DNA of 64,000 nucleotides from Hyphomicrobiales bacterium (GTDB lineage: Bacteria > Pseudomonadota > Alphaproteobacteria > Rhizobiales > Rhizobiaceae). The notes beneath the pieces are model-generated. The model did no database searches. It worked only from the letters and a program-made list of their open reading frames with translations, and was not told the origin of the DNA. The stretch lies in the NCBI GenBank assembly GCA_900472675.1, contig UCJA01000007.1:1-64000 (forward strand), in the 5' to 3' direction. The number at the start of each line of letters is the position of its first letter. Position 1 is the first letter of the stretch. Of this stretch, positions 18,137 to 26,511 are shown in pieces. The translations under genes and the position numbers were made by a program.

Positions 18137-19128
18137 CGCACGCCCGTAAGCAGGTAGCGCACGGCAGCAGGTGATGCAGGGGCCGCCGGAGATCCTTTCC
18201 GGCGGGCCGCATCCAGCTTGTCCAGGAAGATGCCCGTCGACACCGAGGCGATATGCTGCGGCCGGCCCATCAGCCGGCGTAGCGCACCTCCAAGCCCCGC
18301 ATGCGCCTTGGCATCCAGGAAGGCGCGATGCTCGTAGCGCTCGCGGATATGGTTGCGATGCCGGGTGATCACGTCCCGGGCATCCGGAGGAAGCGAGGCA
18401 TCCGCAAGGATCGCCTCGTCCGCCTCGTAGAGCATCCGCAGGTCTTCCGTCCGGTGCCGGCTGCTCAAGGAATCGTGGCGCACCACAGCGCCGTAGCCGC
18501 AATGCTCGATCACCTTGTAGCGGGCGCCTTTCGCCAGGGCCCTCAGATAGAGATCATAGTCTTCCCCAAGCCGCAGCTTTTCGTCGTAGCGGATCCCGTG
18601 CGCCTCGAGGAAGGCGCGGCGCATGACCGGCTTGAGAAAACCCACCTCGCCGCGCGGCTTGCCCCGCTGGGAGAGATTGCCCTCCACGAAATCGACGAGC
18701 GAGATCACCCGCGGGCGGGCCTCGAACCGTTCGGGAATGGAAAGCGCATCGGGATCGGGCATGAAGGCGATGTTATCGGCCAGCATGTCCCAGCCCTCTT
18801 GCGCCAGCATGGGCGCGAACCGGCCCGGGAAGAAGAAATCGTCGGCATCCAGGATGGCGATAAGCGGCGCCTTGGAGGCGGCGATAGCGGCGTTGCGGGC
18901 AGCAGAGGGGCCGCGGTTCTGCGCAAACGACAGGATTTTCAGCCGGCCCGAATGATCATCGGCAGCGCGGGAGACATCTGCCGTCCCGTCGCTGGAGCCG
19001 TCATCCACCACCACCACTTCGCTGACCAGCGGCTCTGCCAGAGCCGAGGCGATCGCCTTGGCAATGGTGTCCGCGGCGTTTTTCGCAGCGATGATCACGC
19101 AGATCGTTGGGGCGGAAGTCTCGTCCAT
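18127..19128 (-). CDS. exoU: Family 2 glycosyltransferase ExoU
   Basis: Predicted beta-1,6-glucosyltransferase for a side-chain glucose. Same GT-A layout as ExoO: ICVIIAAKNAADTIAKAI, VVVDDGSSDGT, NRGPSAARNAA, ILDADDFF and RLGEDYDLYLRAL. 333 residues. Placement between exoV and exoX identifies it as ExoU rather than ExoO. Transcribed towards exoV, with a 10-base tail overlap. It may share a transcript with exoX, which ends 97 bases upstream of it on the same strand. Confidence 0.88.
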   Translation of the reverse strand: MDETSAPTICVIIAAKNAADTIAKAIASALAEPLVSEVVVVDDGSSDGTADVSRAADDHSGRLKILSFAQNRGPSAARNAAIAASKAPLIAILDADDFFFPGRFAPMLAQEGWDMLADNIAFMPDPDALSIPERFEARPRVISLVDFVEGNLSQRGKPRGEVGFLKPVMRRAFLEAHGIRYDEKLRLGEDYDLYLRALAKGARYKVIEHCGYGAVVRHDSLSSRHRTEDLRMLYEADEAILADASLPPDARDVITRHRNHIRERYEHRAFLDAKAHAGLGGALRRLMGRPQHIASVSTGIFLDKLDAARRKGSPAAPASPAAVRYLLTGVRQK

Positions 19129-19225
19129 GCAGGCTCTCCATCGTTTTGATCAACGACTACAAGCGCAGGAACATGGCTCTCATGTGAAGCGGGGTCAAAA
19201 AGAAACTGAGGTCAGCGGATGCGAA

Positions 19226-19516
19226 TCAGCTGTCGTGGGCCGGGAAGTTCCGCGCTGTCGTGGAGCGGATGTCGTCCCGCGAGTCCAGTTCGAGACTTCT
19301 GAGCATCATCGCCGGGCGCGACGGAACACCTTCGCTGCGGAGCTTCTCGCGTCGGACGAGAAAGAGAACGCCGATGAAGTATCCGGTCTGGATAATCACC
19401 GTACAAATCACCGTTTGTATGAACGCAGTCATGATCGACCCATTGATAAGATAGGACGATACTGCAAACACCACCAGAACGGTCACCATGCTGGCAAAGA
19501 CGCGCGGCGCATACAT
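19226..19516 (-). CDS. exoX: Exopolysaccharide production repressor ExoX
   Basis: A small inner-membrane protein that lowers succinoglycan output post-translationally, thought to act on ExoY; gene dosage of exoX against exoY matters in S. meliloti. It begins MYAPRVFASM and has two hydrophobic segments (about 7-24 and 27-52) with QTVICTVIIQTGYF, the family core, then a polar tail. Length 96 residues fits. ATG 19516 follows GGAGGAATTGCT. Divergent from exoY across a 722-base gap. Confidence 0.88.
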   Translation of the reverse strand: MYAPRVFASMVTVLVVFAVSSYLINGSIMTAFIQTVICTVIIQTGYFIGVLFLVRREKLRSEGVPSRPAMMLRSLELDSRDDIRSTTARNFPAHDS

Positions 19517-20238
19517 AGCAATTCCTCCCTGGACACCATCCTGCCCAGTATGATTTCCCGGCTCCTCTTTGCGGTCGTACACGAACCTGCCGAAGAGGAT
19601 ATAAGTTATCATCATCGATAGGCCGTTTCACGTTGAAACTTGGTAACGTTTCCCCCGCGGTCGGGACCCTCTTGAGATTAACCTAAACCCTTTCTTACCG
19701 AAATACCACAATGTCCCCGACACTTTCTCGCCACGTTTCGGCACTCGGGTTCCGTCGATCGCAATTTCTCCTCTCCGAACTATGCTGAGACCCTTAATTT
19801 CGATCAACTTTTATTACAAAGGTCCGGCATTCCCGGAACGCCCTTTCGCACCGCACCATTGTATTGCACTGCAACAGGAACGGGCCTTTGGTCTGACCTC
19901 CAAGCTACTTTGGCCCCTCCGGCAAGCAGCGTCGGCAAGTTTCGCTGGCCCGAAGACCCGGTCATTACATGCGGCAGGCCGGAACCGAGAAGACTTTATT
20001 ACCAATCCGGCAGGCACTACGAATCGATTTAAGTAGTTCTGTGCGGCTTTACTGGCTTTCCGGGAGTAGCGCCCCGCGACCAGATTGGACTTGACGCCCG
20101 TCAAGACCCTGGGAGCCCCTCGCCCCATAAAAAAAGGACTGGCACCAAATTCAGAACACAGACTTATTGTCATATCGCAGGTGCAAAGACGCGCCGCAGA
20201 GGCACCGACTATCGCAAAACAAAATGGAGTCTTCTCCT
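19517..20238. promoter_or_regulatory. Long exoX-exoY regulatory region
   Basis: 722 bases without a convincing gene, AT-richer than its flanks. It must hold the divergent exoX and exoY promoters. Two short palindromes stand out: GTTTCA-CGT-TGAAAC at 19625-19639, about 110 bases before exoX, and TTGACG-CC-CGTCAA at 20091-20104, about 135 bases before exoY. In S. meliloti this interval is the target of MucR and other regulators; no specific binding motif can be assigned by eye. Short open frames here lack ribosome sites and codon bias. Confidence 0.6.
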
Positions 20239-20919
20239 ATGAAGTCAGCGACACGCTCGGCAAGTTCGCCGTTTGTCAATTCCGATCAGACCCCAGCGGC
20301 ACTCCCGCTTGGTGGCTTGGTCAAGCGTAGCTTCGATATCACGGCTGCGGTTTGCGCCCTGTTGATCTTCAGTCCTATCTTTCTGATGATCATGGCGCTG
20401 GTGAAGTTTTCGGACAAGGGTCCGGCATTTTACGGGCACACCCGGATCGGCCATAACGGCCGGCCGTTCAAGTGCCTCAAGTTCAGGACCATGGCCACCG
20501 ATGGCGATGCGCTCCTGCAGAAATATCTTCGGGAAAATCCCGAGGCCAATGAAGAGTGGCGCCTGACGCGCAAGCTGAAGGACGATCCTCGTGTGACGAT
20601 CGTCGGCAAGGTTCTGCGCAAGCTGAGCCTTGACGAACTCCCGCAGCTTCTCAACATTCTTCGTGGTGAAATGAGCGTCGTGGGTCCCCGTCCGGTGGTC
20701 GACGACGAACTGAAGGTCTACGACAGCTTTGCCGTCTACTACCTTCGCAGCCGTCCGGGCCTGACCGGACTGTGGCAGATCAGCGGCCGCAATGATGTCT
20801 CCTACGAGACCCGCATTGCGTACGACACGCAGTATGTACAGAACTGGTCGCTCGTTCGGGACATCGCCATCATCGCGAAGACCATCCCGGCAGTGTGCTT
20901 CGCCCGCGGCAGCTACTGA
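20239..20919 (+). CDS. exoY: Undecaprenyl-phosphate galactose phosphotransferase ExoY
   Basis: Starts succinoglycan synthesis by moving galactose-1-phosphate from UDP-galactose to undecaprenyl phosphate at the inner membrane. 226 residues, the short form of the bacterial sugar transferase family. KRSFDITAAV leads into one hydrophobic segment (about 35-55), then the catalytic core KCLKFRTM, DDPRVTIVGKVLRKLSLDELPQL and RPGLTGLWQISGRN. ATG 20239 has GGAG upstream and gives the MKSATRSASSPF start shared with S. meliloti ExoY. First gene of exoYFQZ. Confidence 0.95.
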   Translation: MKSATRSASSPFVNSDQTPAALPLGGLVKRSFDITAAVCALLIFSPIFLMIMALVKFSDKGPAFYGHTRIGHNGRPFKCLKFRTMATDGDALLQKYLRENPEANEEWRLTRKLKDDPRVTIVGKVLRKLSLDELPQLLNILRGEMSVVGPRPVVDDELKVYDSFAVYYLRSRPGLTGLWQISGRNDVSYETRIAYDTQYVQNWSLVRDIAIIAKTIPAVCFARGSY

Positions 20920-21010
20920 TCGCTGTTCGGGCAGGCCTGGCGCGACCAGGCCTTGGCACAGACCAGACCTCGCCCGTCACGGACCGGCTCGGTATTTGAG
21001 AGAGACGCTC

Positions 21011-22267
21011 ATGCGCAAGACCCTAGCTCCAGCGGGGCGTATGGCTGCCACCTTCGTGATGGCGGCCTCGGCCTTTGTAATCTCCACCGTTGCGTCGGTG
21101 GCCGCCGACAGCGGCTACAAACTCGGCGTAATGGATAAAGTGCGCATCCGGGTTGCCGAATGGCAGCCTGCGGATGGCAGCATCCGGGATTGGGAGGTCG
21201 TTGGCGGCGAATACACCGTCGGGCCGTCCGGGGCGATCTCTCTGCCCTTCATCGGCGACCTGCCGGCAGCCGGCAAGACGCCGGCTGAAGTGGCCGGTAC
21301 GATCGGCGAGGAACTGCGCAGCAAGTTTGCCCTGCGCAATTTGCCCTCGGCTTCCGTCGAGATTTCCGCCTTCCGCCCCGTTTTCCTCGCGGGCGACGTG
21401 GATAAGCCAGGCGAATACCCCTATTCCCCGCGCCTCACCGTCTTGAAGGCGCTGAGCCTTGCCGGCGGTCTCAAGCGGTCGGAGGCAGGCCAGCGCTTTG
21501 CGCGTGACTTCCTCAATGCCCAAGGGGACGCTGCCGTCTACGACAGCCAGCGCGGACGGCTGATTGCCCGGCGTGCGCGGCTGCTGGCGGAAGTGGCCGA
21601 CGGCAAGACGATCGAGATGCCGGCGGAACTCAAGTCCTTCAAGAACGCCCAGCAGCTCATCGACAGCGAATCCTCGCTGATGAAATCGCGTCGCGACCGC
21701 TACGAGCTGCAGCTGAAGTCGCTTGCGGATCTGCGATCGCTTCTCCAGAGCGAAGTCCAGTCCCTGGCGCGCAAGACCGAGACACAGAAACGCCAGCTCG
21801 AGATTGCCAGCGACTCGCGGGACAAGATGTCCAAGCTCACCGAGCAGGGCATCACCAACAACAACCGGCTGATCACGCTGGAAGAGCGGACCGCCGATAT
21901 CGAGACAAGCCTACTCGACATCGACACCAACGCACTGCAGGCCAAGCAGTCGATCAGCAAGGCCGATCAGGACGAGATCAACCTGCGCAACGACTGGGTC
22001 GCACAGCGCGCCAAGGATCTGCAGGATACCGAGGCGGAGCTGGAAAAGCTCGGCCTGCAGCTCGGCACCAGCCGCCAGCTGATCGCCGAGGCCGTAGCCC
22101 AGTCCGCTGAAGCCCTGAAATTCGATCCGAGCGGCAAGTCCTCCACCATCAAGTACACGGTGGTGCGTGACGAGGGCCAGGGGCCGAAGGAAGTCTCGGT
22201 GGACGAGAACACCCAGCTTTTGCCGGGCGACGTGGTCAAGGTGACATCCGAACTCCTCATGCAGTGA
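21011..22267 (+). CDS. exoF: Outer-membrane/periplasmic export protein ExoF (Wza-like)
   Basis: Polysaccharide export protein needed with ExoY for the first step and implicated in export. Residues 1-36 are a signal (FVMAASAFVISTVASVAADSG region). A Poly_export domain follows (YTVGPSGAISLPFIGDL) and a SLBB-like segment (VDKPGEYPYSPRLTVLKALSLAGG). Residues about 205-370 are long charged helices, probably coiled coil. Length 418 residues as in S. meliloti ExoF. ATG 21011; an open frame beginning inside exoY is not credible. 91 bases after exoY. Confidence 0.92.
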   Translation: MRKTLAPAGRMAATFVMAASAFVISTVASVAADSGYKLGVMDKVRIRVAEWQPADGSIRDWEVVGGEYTVGPSGAISLPFIGDLPAAGKTPAEVAGTIGEELRSKFALRNLPSASVEISAFRPVFLAGDVDKPGEYPYSPRLTVLKALSLAGGLKRSEAGQRFARDFLNAQGDAAVYDSQRGRLIARRARLLAEVADGKTIEMPAELKSFKNAQQLIDSESSLMKSRRDRYELQLKSLADLRSLLQSEVQSLARKTETQKRQLEIASDSRDKMSKLTEQGITNNNRLITLEERTADIETSLLDIDTNALQAKQSISKADQDEINLRNDWVAQRAKDLQDTEAELEKLGLQLGTSRQLIAEAVAQSAEALKFDPSGKSSTIKYTVVRDEGQGPKEVSVDENTQLLPGDVVKVTSELLMQ

Positions 22268-22277
22268 GGTTTCGCCC

Positions 22278-23552
22278 ATGAAGATCGCCAGTTCTGCATT
22301 CATCGATCCGGCGCGCAACCACGTCTATGCGATGATGGCGGTCGCCGTCTCCTTCTTCGTCTTCGCCTATTCGAGCCGCTTCGGCCAGGTCTCCATTCTC
22401 GCCTACTACGGCGTCTGGGGCCTGCTCGTGCTGGTGAACTATCGCAAGGCGCTCGGGAGCTACGGCAAATACCTTTGGGTGTTCAGCTTCGCGATCTTCT
22501 GCTTCGTCTCGGCCTTCTGGTCGCCGGCCTTCGGCGTCTCTCTGCGCACCGCGATCCAGTATCTGACCCATGTCGTCTGCGCCCTGATCGCCATGCGCAC
22601 GGTCAGCATCCAGAACCTGACCCGCGGCGCCGTGCTCGGCATCGGCCTGGTGCTGGTCTATTCGATCGTCTTCGGCACCTACCTGCTCGACAGCATCGAC
22701 GGCACGTTCGGCTTCGTCGGCGCCTTTTCCTCCAAAAACCAGCTTGGCTTCTACGCCTCGCTCGGCATCTTCTTCTGCTATGCAGGCATCTTCGTTCTGC
22801 GCCTCTGGGGCCTTTGGTTGCCCATCATCGGCGTGGTGGCGCTGCTCGCCGCCTATTGCCTGGCCGCCGCGCAGTCCGCCACCTCCGCCATCACCACGAT
22901 CGGCATCATCGCGATCTGCATGGGCATGCAGGCCTTCATGGTGTTTTCTCCGCGAAACCGGCGGATGCTGTTTGCCGCAGCCGTGGTGCTCGGCTTAGGC
23001 GCCGTGGTCGGTGCCCTGCAGTTCGGCGCCATGGATGCCATCCTTGGCCTCTTCGGCAAGGACACGACCCTCACGGGCCGCACCTATCTCTGGCAGCAGG
23101 GCATCGAGATCGCCCAGCAGTCGCCCTATTTCGGTATCGGCTACCAGGGCTTCTGGGTGCCGGGCTTTTCCGATGCGGAACGCCTGTGGGACGATTTCGG
23201 CATCGCCGGCAAGAGCGGCTTCCACTTCCACAACACCTATATCGAGACGACGGTGGAAACCGGCGTGTTTGGGGTGCTGCTCCTTGCCTTCATTCTGCTG
23301 GCGACTCTGACCGGCCATGTGAAGCGCCTGCTGACCTTCAACAGGACACCGGATTCGCTTGTGCTGTTTGGTATCACCATCCTGCTGTTGATCCGATCCT
23401 TCGTGGAGATCGACATCCTCAATCCCTATCAGGTCGGCTCCTTCCTGTTTTACTTCGCCGCTGGCAGGCTGGCCATTGCCGCAGTCCCTGCGGAACAGGT
23501 CCAACTCGCCACCCCCAGGCCCCAGCCCGGCGGCCTGCAGGCGCGCTTCTGA
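22278..23552 (+). CDS. exoQ: Succinoglycan polymerase ExoQ (Wzy/O-antigen ligase family)
   Basis: Polytopic inner-membrane protein predicted to join repeat units into high-molecular-weight succinoglycan. 424 residues with about ten hydrophobic segments. The large periplasmic loop contains LTGRTYLWQQGIEIAQQSPYFGIGYQ, seen here as GRTYLWQQG and PYFGIGYQGF, the O-antigen ligase/polymerase motif, and HNTYIETTVETG. ATG 22278 follows GAGG overlapping the exoF stop region, 10 bases after that stop. Confidence 0.92.
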   Translation: MKIASSAFIDPARNHVYAMMAVAVSFFVFAYSSRFGQVSILAYYGVWGLLVLVNYRKALGSYGKYLWVFSFAIFCFVSAFWSPAFGVSLRTAIQYLTHVVCALIAMRTVSIQNLTRGAVLGIGLVLVYSIVFGTYLLDSIDGTFGFVGAFSSKNQLGFYASLGIFFCYAGIFVLRLWGLWLPIIGVVALLAAYCLAAAQSATSAITTIGIIAICMGMQAFMVFSPRNRRMLFAAAVVLGLGAVVGALQFGAMDAILGLFGKDTTLTGRTYLWQQGIEIAQQSPYFGIGYQGFWVPGFSDAERLWDDFGIAGKSGFHFHNTYIETTVETGVFGVLLLAFILLATLTGHVKRLLTFNRTPDSLVLFGITILLLIRSFVEIDILNPYQVGSFLFYFAAGRLAIAAVPAEQVQLATPRPQPGGLQARF

Positions 23553-23594
23553 GTTCCTCTCACCGCGGGAGTAGCCCCGTCGGAGGATTGCATC

Positions 23595-24608
23595 ATGCAA
23601 ACCCTATATTCGATCCAGTACCTGAGGGCGCTTGCAGCCCTGTCCGTGGTTCTGTTTCACGCCGGCGAACGCGGCGACATGCATTTCACCATTGGTGCAG
23701 CCGGCGTTGATGTCTTCTTCGTCGTGAGCGGCTTCATCATGATGGCGATAAGCGACAGCCGCCCGACCCGACCCGTAGCCTTTCTGCGCAACCGCTTCCT
23801 GCGCATCGCCCCGTCCTACTGGGCAGCCACGGTCGCCATGCTGCTGGGTGGCCTGCTCGGCCTCTTCCCCAACCTCCAGATCACGCTCGCCCACACGCTC
23901 GGATCTTTCCTGTTCGTCCCCATCCCATCTCCCAGCAACGGGCAGCTGTGGCCTCTGCTCGTGCAGGGATGGACGCTGAACTATGAGATCTTCTTCTATG
24001 TCGTCTTCGCGCTGACGCTGTTTGCCCCTTCCAAGCTCCGGCTCGCTCTACTGGCCGGCACCTTCGGGCTTTTTTCCGTCGCGGGAATGCTGATCGCGCC
24101 GACAAGCCCGCTGATCGCCTTCTACACCGCGCCGGTCATCCTGGAATTTGTTGCCGGCGCAGCCATCGCCAAGCTCTGGCGTCACGGGCAGCTGCCGCCT
24201 GCCTGGGTCGGCGTCATTCTCGTGACGCTTGCGATCGCGGGCTTCGCAACGATCGAGATCCGCCACATGCCCTTCGGCGCCTGGTCCTGTGGACCGCTGG
24301 CAGTGCTGCTGGTCACGGGTGCTCTGTCGATCGAAATTGGCGGCTGGCTGCCGAAACTGCGTCCGCTCGCCTATCTCGGCGACAGCTCCTACTCCATCTA
24401 CCTCTGGCACACGTTTGCGATTTCGGTCCTGCTCAAGGCAGCCACCATCATCACCATTCCGCCGGTTCTGCTGGTTGTTGCAAGCGTCGCCGTCGGAACC
24501 TTGGCCGGCATCATTGCCTACGAGGGGCTGGAACGACCGCTGCAGTTTCTGCTGCGCGGTAAGCGCTCGTCGCTTTGGCGTTTTCCACGCAGCAAAACTG
24601 CGCCCTAG
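23595..24608 (+). CDS. exoZ: Succinoglycan acetyltransferase ExoZ
   Basis: Inner-membrane acyltransferase 3 family protein predicted to acetylate the third sugar of succinoglycan. 337 residues, about ten hydrophobic segments. The start SIQYLRALAALSVVLFHAG carries the catalytic-type histidine and arginine; GVDVFFVVSGFIM and SYSIYLWHTF are family motifs. ATG 23595 has GGAGG upstream. Last gene of exoYFQZ; exoB, next in S. meliloti, is not here. Confidence 0.92.
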   Translation: MQTLYSIQYLRALAALSVVLFHAGERGDMHFTIGAAGVDVFFVVSGFIMMAISDSRPTRPVAFLRNRFLRIAPSYWAATVAMLLGGLLGLFPNLQITLAHTLGSFLFVPIPSPSNGQLWPLLVQGWTLNYEIFFYVVFALTLFAPSKLRLALLAGTFGLFSVAGMLIAPTSPLIAFYTAPVILEFVAGAAIAKLWRHGQLPPAWVGVILVTLAIAGFATIEIRHMPFGAWSCGPLAVLLVTGALSIEIGGWLPKLRPLAYLGDSSYSIYLWHTFAISVLLKAATIITIPPVLLVVASVAVGTLAGIIAYEGLERPLQFLLRGKRSSLWRFPRSKTAP

Positions 24609-24642
24609 GCCGTTTTCCCGGCCGGCAGACCATTAGCGTGAA

Positions 24643-24819
24643 TCAGCCGAGTCGCTGCGCATAAAGCGGCGGCTCGTCGTTTTCATCGGGGTTGGGGATT
24701 GGCGCCTCGCCGGGAAGCGTATCCGGATCCGGCTCGTCGATCGGAGCAGTACCCGGTGATGGCGGCACGGGAGGGGTCGGGGTCGAGCCGGGAACGGGTT
24801 CGAACGGGTCTTGGGCCAT
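24643..24819 (-). CDS. Small proline-rich acidic protein
   Basis: 58 residues starting MAQDPFEPVPGS, very rich in Pro, Asp and Glu (IDEPDPDTLPGEAPIPNPDE), no membrane segment and no Cys. ATG 24819 has AAGGAGAT 8 bases upstream, a strong site, so it is probably translated. Likely intrinsically disordered. I recall similar short proteins in other rhizobia but no function. It sits alone between exoZ and the superoxide dismutase gene. Confidence 0.65.
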   Translation of the reverse strand: MAQDPFEPVPGSTPTPPVPPSPGTAPIDEPDPDTLPGEAPIPNPDENDEPPLYAQRLG

Positions 24820-24919
24820 GGGATCTCCTTGAAGGCTTCGTTGGTCAACTGGCGCGGGCCGCCATGGTTCCCGCCGATCGGTGATGACCGGCAGGACCGC
24901 GGCATGGTACGACAGGGCT

Positions 24920-25609
24920 TCAGGCGTTGATCCGGCCCTCGACAACCCGCCAGTTCACCAGCTTTTCGAGCACCGCCCGAATGTGGTCTGCCTTGCGGTT
25001 TTCGTAGTCGAGATAATAGGCGTGCTCCCAGATATCGATTCCGAGATAGGCCGGACGACCGACGGCCACAGGGTTGTTGCCGTCTTCGTAACCGATCAGC
25101 GCGAGCTTGTTCTGGTCGTCGCGCGTCAGCCAGACCCAGCCCGTCCCGAACACCTCATCCGACACCGTGACGGCGCGCTTGATGAAGCCCTCGTAGTCAC
25201 CAAATTCCGCGTTGATGGCGGTGGCAATCTCGCCCATCGGCCTGTTCGGACCATTCGGCACGAACTGGTCCCAGTAGGACACGTGGTTCCAGGCCTGCGC
25301 CGCATTGTTGAAGATCTTCGCATCTGCCTTGGAGTTGGCGGACTGCTTGACGATCTCCTCCAGCGTCATGTCGGCATAGCGCGTCCCTTCGGCCAGCGTG
25401 TTCAGCTTGTCGAAATAGGCCTTGTGATGCTTGCCGTAATGCAGGGCGACGGTTTTCGACGAGATTACTGGCGCAAGGTCCGTCTGGATGAATGGCAGCT
25501 CCGGCTGTACCAGCGGCAGGGCGGCTCTCGCCACATTCGGCGTCTGCAGAACGGTGGCGGCGGCTGTGACGGCACTTGCGGCCAGCACGGTGCGGCGGGT
25601 CATGTTCAT
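24920..25609 (-). CDS. Exported Fe/Mn superoxide dismutase
   Basis: Converts superoxide to hydrogen peroxide and oxygen. Residues 1-30 look like a twin-arginine signal (MTRRTVLAASAV ... ANVARA-type cleavage), so the enzyme is predicted periplasmic, which is less usual for this family. The metal ligands are present: His in ALHYGKHHKAY, His in NHVSYWDQF, and Asp and His in DIWEHAYYLDY. ATG 25609 has AAGGAGACC ahead; an upstream open frame is not supported. Single gene. The metal, Fe or Mn, cannot be settled by eye. Confidence 0.9.
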   Translation of the reverse strand: MNMTRRTVLAASAVTAAATVLQTPNVARAALPLVQPELPFIQTDLAPVISSKTVALHYGKHHKAYFDKLNTLAEGTRYADMTLEEIVKQSANSKADAKIFNNAAQAWNHVSYWDQFVPNGPNRPMGEIATAINAEFGDYEGFIKRAVTVSDEVFGTGWVWLTRDDQNKLALIGYEDGNNPVAVGRPAYLGIDIWEHAYYLDYENRKADHIRAVLEKLVNWRVVEGRINA

Positions 25610-25701
25610 GGATGGTCTCCTTGCCTCTGGTCCTCCCCAGACAACGGCAACCATCCGGCTTTGTTCAACCACCCGGCGAACACGATCTCGCCAGTGACAC
25701 T

Positions 25702-26511
25702 TTACCGCCCTGACGACAGACCTGCTCGTCGGGCAAGCACGGTCTCGACAGCGCCGAGCCCGTCATAGATCAGCACGGCAAGCGCCCCGACGATCAAGCC
25801 GCCCTGCAGCACGAAGGCGAGGTTATTGGACTGCAGCCCGGCGATGATCACCTCGCCGAGCGTCTTGGCCGCCACCGTCGAGCCGATGGTCGCGGTGGCA
25901 AGGCTGATCACCACCGACAGCCTTATGCCGCCGACGATGACCGGCAGCGATAGCGGCAGCTCCACCTTCGTGAGGCGCTGCAGCGGCGTCATGCCGGAAC
26001 CCTTGGCCGCCTCCATCACCGGCCGGGGCAACTGGGTCAATGCCGTCAGCGTGTTTTCGAAGATCGGCAGCAGGCCGTAGAGAAACAGCGCGATCAGCGT
26101 CGGCTTTTCCCCGAAGCCGACTGCCGGCACCGCAAGCGCCAGCACCGCGACGGGCGGAAAGGTCTGGCCCACATTGACGACGCTGCGCGACAAAGGCAGG
26201 AATTCCGCACCGAAGGGACGCGTGACCAGGATAGCGAGCAGCACCGCAACAACAGTCGCAGCAACTGTTGCGATCGCCACCGTGCGCAGATGCAGGAGCG
26301 TGATGGTGAGCAGGCTGCCCTGATTGTAGATGGCCGGCGCGTTCGGCTGCACGAGCGGTTTCAGCAGCGGCTCGAAACTTTGAGGCGACAGCAGGAAGCT
26401 CACCAGCACGACCAGCAGCAGGGCGCGCAAAAGCCGCGGCAGCCAGATCCGCACCAGACCACGCGAAGCCTGCACGCTCCCGCGACCGCCTATTGCCAGG
26501 CCGCCGCTCAT
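25702..26511 (-). CDS. yehW: Osmoprotectant-type ABC permease (YehW-like)
   Basis: Inner-membrane subunit of a betaine/choline-type ABC importer. 269 residues with about six hydrophobic segments and the coupling motif region EAAKGSGMTPLQRLTKVELPLSLPVIVGG, here EAAKGSGMT and ELPLSLPVIVGG. Gene order permease-ATPase-permease after a binding protein matches E. coli yehZYXW. ATG 26511 overlaps the ATPase stop as ATGA. Confidence 0.85.
   Translation of the reverse strand: MSGGLAIGGRGSVQASRGLVRIWLPRLLRALLLVVLVSFLLSPQSFEPLLKPLVQPNAPAIYNQGSLLTITLLHLRTVAIATVAATVVAVLLAILVTRPFGAEFLPLSRSVVNVGQTFPPVAVLALAVPAVGFGEKPTLIALFLYGLLPIFENTLTALTQLPRPVMEAAKGSGMTPLQRLTKVELPLSLPVIVGGIRLSVVISLATATIGSTVAAKTLGEVIIAGLQSNNLAFVLQGGLIVGALAVLIYDGLGAVETVLARRAGLSSGR

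Noticed and set aside
19782..20036. Small open frame in the exoX-exoY gap
   Set aside because: No ribosome site, atypical codon use and no motif; the gap is better explained as regulatory DNA.
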